Source: Olsenella uli
GTDB taxonomy: Bacteria; Actinomycetota; Coriobacteriia; Coriobacteriales; Atopobiaceae
Assembly: GCF_016900775.1 (NCBI RefSeq)
Contig: NZ_JACJKN010000004.1
Coordinates: 108,670-172,669, forward strand
DNA: 64,000 bases
Direction: 5' to 3'
Under the pieces are notes generated by a model. The model did no database searches. It worked only from the letters and a program-made list of their open reading frames with translations, and was not told the origin of the DNA. Positions 57,637 through 64,000 of this stretch are shown here, piece after piece. The stretch's first letter is position 1. Each line of letters begins with the position of its first letter. The position numbers were made by a program, and so were the translations under genes.

Positions 57637-58323
57637 ATGCAGCGCATACTGCTCGCGGAGGACGACCAGCTCATCGTGGAGGGGCTCTCCGAGCTTCTGG
57701 CCAACGAGGGCTTTGTCGTGGACTCCTCCCCCACCCAGACGGGCGCCGTCGAGCTCGCGACGCGGCGGGGCGCGGGCTACGCCCTCGCGCTCGTGGACCT
57801 CACGCTCGCCGAGGGCAACGGCTTTGCCGTCTGCAACGCCATCAAGAGCGTGACGCCGGACGTGCCGGTGATCTTTCTCACCGCCGCCGACGACGAGCTC
57901 AACACCGTGACGGGCCTCTCCATGGGCGCGGACGACTACGTGGCCAAGCCCTTCCGCCCGCGCGAGCTCGTGGCGCGCATCCATGCCGCCATCCGCCGCG
58001 CGCACCCCGAGCGCACGGTGCTGCGCCTAGGGCAGGTGACCATCGACCCCGACCGCGCCCACGTGGAGCGCGACGGCCGGGAGGTCGCGCTCTCCGCGCT
58101 CGAGTACCGCCTGTTGCTCCTCTTTGCCAAGAACGCGGGGCGGCTCGTCACGCGCGACATGATGCGCGAGGCGCTCTGGGACGACGCCGGCGCCTACGTG
58201 GAGGAGAACACGCTCTCCGTCTACATCAAGCGCCTGCGCGACAAGCTCGAGGACGACCCGACGGACCCCCGGCTCATCGTCACGGTGCGGGGGCTCGGCT
58301 ACCGCGCCGGCGACGGCGCCTAG
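57637..58323 (+). CDS. OmpR-family response regulator
   Basis: A 228-residue regulator with acidic pocket Asp9/Asp10, the phospho-acceptor Asp54 in 'LALVDLTLAEG', 'VIFLTAADD' and 'DDYVAKPF'. A winged helix (about 130-225) has 'LSALEYRLLLLFAKNAGRLV' and 'TLSVYIKRLRDKLEDDPTDP'. This is the BceR/GraR-like layout. The kinase gene begins 13 bp later, and an ABC ATPase and permease pair follow, the order of Bce-type antimicrobial-peptide detoxification modules. Confidence 0.9.
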   Translation: MQRILLAEDDQLIVEGLSELLANEGFVVDSSPTQTGAVELATRRGAGYALALVDLTLAEGNGFAVCNAIKSVTPDVPVIFLTAADDELNTVTGLSMGADDYVAKPFRPRELVARIHAAIRRAHPERTVLRLGQVTIDPDRAHVERDGREVALSALEYRLLLLFAKNAGRLVTRDMMREALWDDAGAYVEENTLSVYIKRLRDKLEDDPTDPRLIVTVRGLGYRAGDGA

Positions 58324-58336
58324 GGGGGCGAGGGGC

Positions 58337-59377
58337 GTGCTGCTGCGCAACCGCGAGGTCAGGCGGACGGTCGGCGTCTCGGCCGTCGTGGCCGGCGCGG
58401 GCGCGCTCTGCGCATGGCGGCTCGCGGGGGCGCCCGCCGCCACGTGCGTCGTCGTGACGGCGCTCGCGCTGCTCGCCGTGTGGCTCGCGGCCACGCGCAA
58501 GCGCTACCGCGCCCTCGCGCGCATGGCCTCCCAGGTGGACGACATCCTCCACGGGGACCGCGACGTGAGCTTCGAGCGCATGCGCGAGGGCGAGCTCGCG
58601 ATCCTGGCCTCCGAGCTCGACAAGATGAGAAGCCGCCTCACCCTTGCCAACGAGGAGCTCGCGCACGAGAAGAACGCGCTGGCCGACGCCCTGGCCGACA
58701 TTTCGCACCAGCTCAAGACGCCGCTCACCTCCCTCGCGCTCATGACGTCGCTCGTGCGCCGGGAACTCGTGGCCGAGGGCGCGCACGAGGCGGGCGTCAA
58801 GCGGCTCCACACGATGGAGCGGCTGGAGGACCGCGTTGAGTGGCTCGTCTCGTCGCTGCTCAAGCTCGCGCGCATCGACGCGGGCGTGGTGCGCTTCACC
58901 CGCGGGCGCGTGGACGGCGCCGAGCTCGTGGCGCGCGCCGCAGACCCCCTGGCCGTGGCCTTCGACCTCGCGGACGTGCGCCTGACGGCGGACGTGGCGC
59001 CGGGGGCGGGCTTCACGGGCGACCTCGCCTGGACGGCGGAGGCGCTCGAGAACGTCCTCAAGAACTGCCTCGAGCACACGCCCGCGGGAGGCGAGGTGCG
59101 CGTGAGCTGCGCGGAGGACGCGCTCGCGTTCAGGCTCTGCGTGGAGGACACCGGCCCCGGCATCGCGGCGGAGGACCTGCCGCACATCTTCGAGCGCTTC
59201 TACCGCGGGGGCGAGAGGGGCGGGCGGGCCGGCTCCGAGGTCGACCCCACGGGCGTGGGCATCGGCCTCGCCCTCGCCAGGAGCCTCGTCACCGCGCAGG
59301 GCGGCTCCATCCGCGCCGGCAACGCCCCCGGCGGCGGGGCGCGCTTCGACCTCGTCTTCTTCAAGGCCACGGTGTAG
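58337..59377 (+). CDS. Sensor histidine kinase (BceS/GraS-like)
   Basis: A 346-residue kinase with two N-terminal helices (about 12-30 and 37-55), a HAMP-like coil (about 60-115, 'DDILHGDRDVSFERMREGEL') and the H-box 'ADISHQLKTPLTSLALM' (His at about 124). N-box 'ENVLKNCLEHTPAGG', 'VEDTGPGIAAEDLPHIFERF' and 'VGIGLALARSLV' complete the ATPase domain. The short extracellular loop is typical of intramembrane-sensing kinases that detect peptide antibiotics with their ABC partner. GTG start with a GGGGGGCGAGGGG site. Confidence 0.9.
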   Translation: MLLRNREVRRTVGVSAVVAGAGALCAWRLAGAPAATCVVVTALALLAVWLAATRKRYRALARMASQVDDILHGDRDVSFERMREGELAILASELDKMRSRLTLANEELAHEKNALADALADISHQLKTPLTSLALMTSLVRRELVAEGAHEAGVKRLHTMERLEDRVEWLVSSLLKLARIDAGVVRFTRGRVDGAELVARAADPLAVAFDLADVRLTADVAPGAGFTGDLAWTAEALENVLKNCLEHTPAGGEVRVSCAEDALAFRLCVEDTGPGIAAEDLPHIFERFYRGGERGGRAGSEVDPTGVGIGLALARSLVTAQGGSIRAGNAPGGGARFDLVFFKATV

Positions 59378-59400
59378 GGGCAGCCGGTCCTTCTCGCCCT

Positions 59401-59433
59401 TCATGACAAAGGTGCCAGGGCATTTTGTCATGA
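59401..59433. repeat. REP-like single hairpin R14
   Basis: TCATGACAAA and TTTTGTCATGA pair around GGTGCCAGGGCA: a single monomer of the TGACAAAGG type between the kinase and the ABC ATPase gene. Confidence 0.85.
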
Positions 59434-59488
59434 ATCGCCCCGCGACGGGTCACCGAGCGCCCCCGCCGGCAGTCCCCATGACAGATCA

Positions 59489-59504
59489 GTCACCCGCGCG
59501 TCAC
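59489..59504 (+). promoter_or_regulatory. GTCAC direct repeats before the ABC operon
   Basis: GTCAC at 59489-59493 and 59500-59504 (11-bp step), about 60 bp before the ABC gene, with a TAGAAT box at 59531-59536. A possible site of the response regulator at 57637. Confidence 0.45.
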
Positions 59505-59565
59505 GGCGCGGCAGGGCGCGCGCCCCATCTTAGAATCGACATCAGGCCCCGTTCAGGGAGACAGC

Positions 59566-60246
<681 letters not shown>

Positions 60247-60247
60247 C

Positions 60248-63200
60248 ATGGCGGCCAAGCATCTGCGTGCAAAGTGCCTGTCCCCTCTGCACGCATCCGT
60301 GTTCGTGCGGTTCACGCTGCGCTCGCTCGCGGCCAACCGGGTGCGGACCGCCGTCACCGTGATGGGCATCGCGCTCGCCACGGGCCTGCTCATGGCCGTC
60401 CTCACGAGCGCGGTGAGCCTGCAGAACGGGCTTGCCAACCAGAGTCGCGAGAGCAACGGCGTGTGGCAGGTGGAGCTCCGCGAGACCGACGACGGGGAGC
60501 TGCGGGAGCTGCGCGACGTCGCGGGAGGGCGCCTCGACCGGCTCGCACTCCAGCGCGACCTCGGCTCCGCGACCTTCTCCGCCGCCGACGCCGAGCGCCG
60601 CGGCACCTACCTCTCGGTGCTGACGCTGCCCGAGGAACAGGGCGGCACCGCCCGCGCGAGGGGCGACCTCGCCTACGAGGTGGTTCCCGGGCCCACGGTC
60701 GCGACGGGGCGCCTCCCCGAGAGGGACGGGGAGATCGCCCTGGACTCCAGCCTCAGGGGTGAGGAGCTCGCGGGCGGCGCGTCGGAGCTTCCCGGCGTGG
60801 CGGCGGGCGTCTCGGCCGAGGGCCCGCTCGAGGTAGGCTCCACGATCACGCTCTCCCTCGGGCGGCGCGTCGCGCGCTACGAGGACGGCATGAGCCAGGA
60901 GGTCGGCGCGCAGGACAGCGTGATGTACCAGAGCGTCGTGAGCGGGACGGACCCCGACGGCACCCCCAACGTGGAGCGCGGGGAGATCGCAGAGACCCTC
61001 GAGCGCGTGGCGGAGCCGCGCACCTACACCGTCGTCGGCTTTGTCGAGCCCGACTGGACCATGCCCGGCACCATGGCCTACGTGAGCCCCGACGACGCAG
61101 GCGGCGCCGGCGGGCACACGACGGCATACTTCTCCACCAGCTGCGCGAGCTACGACGAGCTCGCCTCCCTCGTGGAGACCGTGCGCCCGGCCGAGGGCGA
61201 GCGGCCCGTCGTCATGAACCTCGGCCTGCTCGCCTACGAGGGCCTCACGAGCGACCGGCGCATCTTCGACACCCTCGGCATGTTCGCCGCCACACTCGCC
61301 ACGGTGATCGTCGTCGCCGCCGTGAGCCTCATCTCCAACGCCTTCACCATCTCCGTCTCCGAGCGCACGCGCCAGTTTGGCCTGCTCTCCTCGCTCGGCG
61401 CGTCCAGGCGGCAGCTCAGGCACGCCGTCCTCGTGGAGGCGGGCGCGCTCGGGCTCGTGGGCATCCCCCTCGGCGTGGCGCTCGGCCTTCTGGGCTCGGC
61501 CGTCGCCTTCGCCGTCACCGGCACGGGGTGGGCGCGCATGGTCGGCACCGACTCCGCCGTGACGCTCGTCGTGCGGCCGTGGTGCGCGTGGCTCACGGTG
61601 GCGCTCGCCTGCGCGACGCTGCTCGTGAGCGCCGCGGTCCCGGCCGTCCGCGCGGGGCGCGTCTCGGCCGTCGACGCCATCCGCGGCGCACGCGACGTAC
61701 GGCCGAACAGGCGCCTGCGCCGGGCGTTCTCCCGCCGTCGCTCCGCCATGGACGACCTCTCGGCTGACGGCCGGCTGCCGCGGGGGCTGGCGGCGCGCAT
61801 CGGCGGCATCCCGGCGTTTCTCGCCCGGCGCGCGCTTGCGGCCGGCGCGGGCAAGGCCCGCGTGGCGACGCTCTCCCTCGCCGTCTCGGTAACGCTGCTC
61901 GTGACCGCGGGCGTGACGAGCGACATGCTCGCGAGCGCGACGGGCACGGCGGCGCCCCTGTCCGTGACGAGCTACGACCTCGAGCTCACGGCCGCGGACG
62001 AGTCCAGCACGGACGCGCCCCCCGAGCGCTTCGCCGTGCTCGACGGGGCGGACGGCGCGCTCGCGCAGATGGCCGCGCTCGACGGCGTCGAGGGCGTCGC
62101 CTACGCCTGCCAGTCGTCGGCGACGGTGCGCCTCTCGGGCGAGCTCCTCTCCTGGGACGAGGCGGGGGCGGACGCCGCGAGCGCGGGGAGCCCCTCCGTC
62201 ACCGCCGACGGGCTCGCCGCCGCGACCGTCCACCTCGTCGACGACGCCACCTGGCGCGCGCTCGCCGACGCCGGCCACGTGCCGGCCGACGCGGCGGACC
62301 CCGCGAGCCTCACCGCCGTGCTCGTGGGGAGCCTAGACGTGAACGACGGCGTGCGCTACGGCACGAGGCAGCTGCTGCCCGTCGGCGCGACGGGCACGGC
62401 CGAGCTTCTCGTCCTCTCCAGGCGCGAGGGCTATGACGACCCCCTCGTCTCCTGGGGCGACGACTCCGCGAGCGCCTACTACCCGCCGCTCGGGGACGCG
62501 ACCGAGGCGCTTGTGGTCCCGGTCGACGAGGCGGCGCACGTCGCCGCGAGCGTGCCCGTGACCGTGGCCCCCGACGACCTTGGCGAGGACTTCCCCCTGG
62601 CGCCCGCGCAGCTGCGCGCGCAGTTCCCCACCCTCGTGATGCCCGCCCGCGCGGTCCGCGCGTCCTCCGGGGCGCTCGAGGCCCTGCGGCAGGGCTATCA
62701 GACGACCTGGGGCTCCTTCTACGCGCGTCTTTCCGAGGGGACCGACGCCGCCCAGACGCTCGAGAGCATGGCCGACGTCGTGACCGAGCTGCCCGGCGTG
62801 GAGTCGCTCGGGGGCACCAACGTCGCCGCGCTCCAGCGCGACTCCCGCGCGATGTCGTTCACGGTGCGCGTCTTCCTCTACTGCTTCGCGGCCATCCTCG
62901 CGCTCATCGCGGTGGCAAACGTCTTCAACACCATCGCCTCGGGCATGATGCTGCGTACGCGCGAGTTTGCCGCGCTGCGCTCGGCCGGCATGGGCAAGCG
63001 GGCGTTTCGGCAGATGATCCTCGTGGAGTGCGCGGACTACGCGCTGCGCGGGCTCGTGCTCGGGACCGCGCTCTCGCTCATAGTGGAGCTCTACCTGTGG
63101 CAGGCGATGTCGCTCTCCGTGAGCGGGCTTGCGCCGGCGATCCCCTGGGCGCACATCGCCATGGCGTTTGCCCTGGTCGTGGCCGTGCTCGCGGCGAGCG

Positions 63201-63268
63201 TCATCTACGCGCTCAGGAAGTCCAACGCGATGAACCTCGTGGAGGCCCTGCGCGCCGACGCCCTCTGA
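60248..63268 (+). CDS. FtsX-family ABC permease (BceB/large type)
   Basis: A 1006-residue permease with two FtsX domains. It has an N-terminal helix 'VRTAVTVMGIALATGLLMAV' (about 32-51), a periplasm-side loop (about 60-340), helices at about 350-480 ('VSERTRQFGLLSSLGASRRQ'), a second loop (about 560-850) and C-terminal helices at about 870-990 ('MLRTREFAALRSAGMGKRAF'). It pairs with the ATPase just upstream. The first codons up to about residue 16 are coded by the REP element R15, so the N-terminal 'LRAKCLSPLHA' is probably an insertion product. The ribosome site before the ATG is weak. Substrate likely peptide antibiotics. Confidence 0.87.
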   Translation: MAAKHLRAKCLSPLHASVFVRFTLRSLAANRVRTAVTVMGIALATGLLMAVLTSAVSLQNGLANQSRESNGVWQVELRETDDGELRELRDVAGGRLDRLALQRDLGSATFSAADAERRGTYLSVLTLPEEQGGTARARGDLAYEVVPGPTVATGRLPERDGEIALDSSLRGEELAGGASELPGVAAGVSAEGPLEVGSTITLSLGRRVARYEDGMSQEVGAQDSVMYQSVVSGTDPDGTPNVERGEIAETLERVAEPRTYTVVGFVEPDWTMPGTMAYVSPDDAGGAGGHTTAYFSTSCASYDELASLVETVRPAEGERPVVMNLGLLAYEGLTSDRRIFDTLGMFAATLATVIVVAAVSLISNAFTISVSERTRQFGLLSSLGASRRQLRHAVLVEAGALGLVGIPLGVALGLLGSAVAFAVTGTGWARMVGTDSAVTLVVRPWCAWLTVALACATLLVSAAVPAVRAGRVSAVDAIRGARDVRPNRRLRRAFSRRRSAMDDLSADGRLPRGLAARIGGIPAFLARRALAAGAGKARVATLSLAVSVTLLVTAGVTSDMLASATGTAAPLSVTSYDLELTAADESSTDAPPERFAVLDGADGALAQMAALDGVEGVAYACQSSATVRLSGELLSWDEAGADAASAGSPSVTADGLAAATVHLVDDATWRALADAGHVPADAADPASLTAVLVGSLDVNDGVRYGTRQLLPVGATGTAELLVLSRREGYDDPLVSWGDDSASAYYPPLGDATEALVVPVDEAAHVAASVPVTVAPDDLGEDFPLAPAQLRAQFPTLVMPARAVRASSGALEALRQGYQTTWGSFYARLSEGTDAAQTLESMADVVTELPGVESLGGTNVAALQRDSRAMSFTVRVFLYCFAAILALIAVANVFNTIASGMMLRTREFAALRSAGMGKRAFRQMILVECADYALRGLVLGTALSLIVELYLWQAMSLSVSGLAPAIPWAHIAMAFALVVAVLAASVIYALRKSNAMNLVEALRADAL
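60264..60295. repeat. REP-like palindrome R15 inside the permease start
   Basis: TGCGTGCA and TGCACGCA pair around AAGTGCCTGTCCCCTC. The palindrome lies within the first 16 codons of the FtsX permease gene and is read in frame. Confidence 0.75.
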
Positions 63269-63282
63269 CCCGGGCGGGGCCG

Positions 63283-63360
63283 GGGGCCTGACAAAGGTGA
63301 CAGGGTCGTCTGTCATGAACGGCTTCGTGACAGACGACCCTGTCATCTTTGTCAGGCCCC
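63283..63360. repeat. REP-like hairpin R16
   Basis: Arms from GGGGCCTGACAAAGGTGACA to its complement TGTCATCTTTGTCAGGCCCC (one mismatch) around ACGGCTTCGT. It lies 15 bp after the permease stop, and is a twin of TGACAAAGG monomers. Confidence 0.9.
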
Positions 63361-63424
63361 GACACTTGTGACGCGCCTGCGCTACAATGCGGCGTCGGAC
63401 GAGGTCTCAGGCGAGAGGAACCCT

Positions 63425-64000
63425 ATGCAGACGCCCCGCGCGGTCATCTTCGACATGGACGGAACGCTCGTGGACACCGAGCGCGTGAGCCAGACGGCAT
63501 GGCGGCAGGCGGCCGGCGAGCTCGGGCTCGACGTGCCCGGGCGCATCTGGGACGCCTTCGTCGGCTGCAGCATGCCCGACGCCCACGCGATGATCGACGC
63601 CGAGTTCGGCGACCCGGCGCTCACCGACCGGCTCTTCGCACGCCAGCACGAGCTCTACTTCGAGATTCGCGACAAGAGCCTCGAGCCCTGCGCGGGCGCA
63701 CTCGACGCCCTTGGCGCGCTCGCCGACGCCGGGATGACGCTCGCTCTCGCCACCTCGACCGCCCGCGAGCACGCGCTGCCGCTCATGGAGCGCTTCGGCA
63801 TGGCCCCGTTCTTCTCGTCCATGACCTTCGGCGACCAGATCGAGCGCGCCAAGCCGGCGCCGGACATCTACCTCGAGTCCGCGCGACGGCTGAGCCTCGA
63901 GCCCAGCGCCTGCGCCGCCGTGGAGGACTCCGTCAACGGTGCCCTCGCGGCCTGCGCGGCCGGCATGGCCACCTACCTCGTGCCCGAGTGGGCCGCGCCC
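63425..64000 (+). CDS. HAD-superfamily hydrolase (beta-phosphoglucomutase-like), cut by the window end
   Basis: The frame is open to the right edge (192 residues seen). Motif I is IFDMDGTLVDTE (about 7-18), motif II 'LALATSTARE', motif III 'KPAPDIYLESARRLS' and motif IV 'CAAVEDSVNGALAACAAGM'. The cap domain is of the beta-phosphoglucomutase/phosphatase type. GAGAGG precedes the ATG at 63425. TACAAT at 63383-63388 may be its -10 box. Substrate unknown; the C-terminus is outside the window. Confidence 0.85.
   Translation, partial: MQTPRAVIFDMDGTLVDTERVSQTAWRQAAGELGLDVPGRIWDAFVGCSMPDAHAMIDAEFGDPALTDRLFARQHELYFEIRDKSLEPCAGALDALGALADAGMTLALATSTAREHALPLMERFGMAPFFSSMTFGDQIERAKPAPDIYLESARRLSLEPSACAAVEDSVNGALAACAAGMATYLVPEWAAP

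Overview
The window is about 70% GC, densely coding DNA from a Gram-positive bacterium of the Coriobacteriia. I think it is close to Olsenella or another member of the Atopobiaceae. The reasons are the GC-rich codon use, the family mix (DUF3793 beside a short flavodoxin, DUF6110 beside a metal P-type ATPase, an AarF/phasin pair, DUF1015, a fused CydDC-type exporter) and the lack of outer-membrane genes. Species cannot be named from the sequence alone. No tRNA, rRNA, CRISPR array, prophage or replication origin was seen.

Layout. 1-7.1 kb: a membrane-protein end, an AraC regulator divergent from a two-gene ABC exporter pair, then DUF3793 and a flavodoxin. Shared operator-like palindromes lie before both blocks, which looks like an iron-limitation locus. 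7.2-12.7 kb: metal homeostasis, with DUF6110, a P-type ATPase whose metal motif is altered, a CPC-type P-type ATPase under a CsoR operator, csoR, and a membrane-anchored HMA protein. 12.7-17 kb: an overlapping operon of fused CydDC exporter, YgbA and YbaN. 17.1-19.5 kb: a frameshifted HIT hydrolase, an RsgI-like anti-sigma factor, an ECF sigma factor and a secreted Ca-loop/His-rich protein. 19.8-27.2 kb: AarF kinase, phasin, HAD phosphatase, then DUF1015, a large unknown protein and a second HAD. 27.2-29.6 kb: a tandem-LuxR regulator cut by a degenerate IS30 element and flanked by repeats. 29.6-34.8 kb: priA-def-fmt-rsmB. 34.9-39.3 kb: hipBA, a membrane protein, hicAB and small unknowns. 39.5-46.2 kb: two very large FtsX/MacB-type exporters. 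46.6-52.9 kb: response regulator, BcrA-type ABC operon and histidine kinase, then YbjQ and an orphan BceB-like permease. 53-57.4 kb: a frameshifted zinc peptidase, a Trp-codon leader peptide with attenuator before a TrpB2-type gene, and convergent cstA. 57.6-64 kb: response regulator, kinase, ABC ATPase and FtsX permease, then a HAD gene running off the window.

Three layers of non-coding structure cut across these genes. (1) At least 16 palindromic REP/REPIN-like elements with a core like CAAAGGGGACAG sit mostly at gene 3' ends. They often supply the stop codon, and in three cases they are carried in frame inside genes. (2) There are locus-specific arrays of roughly 20-27 bp repeats arranged as direct copies followed by inverted copies (19.6, 27.2/29.5, 29.3, 46.4 and 55.4 kb). 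(3) The 10-mer CGAGAAGGAC occurs 28 times, 14 on each strand, which is reminiscent of a DNA-uptake or Chi-like word.

Three single-base frameshifts (HIT hydrolase, IS30 transposase, zinc peptidase) fall in C/G homopolymers, so assembly error must be considered for those genes.
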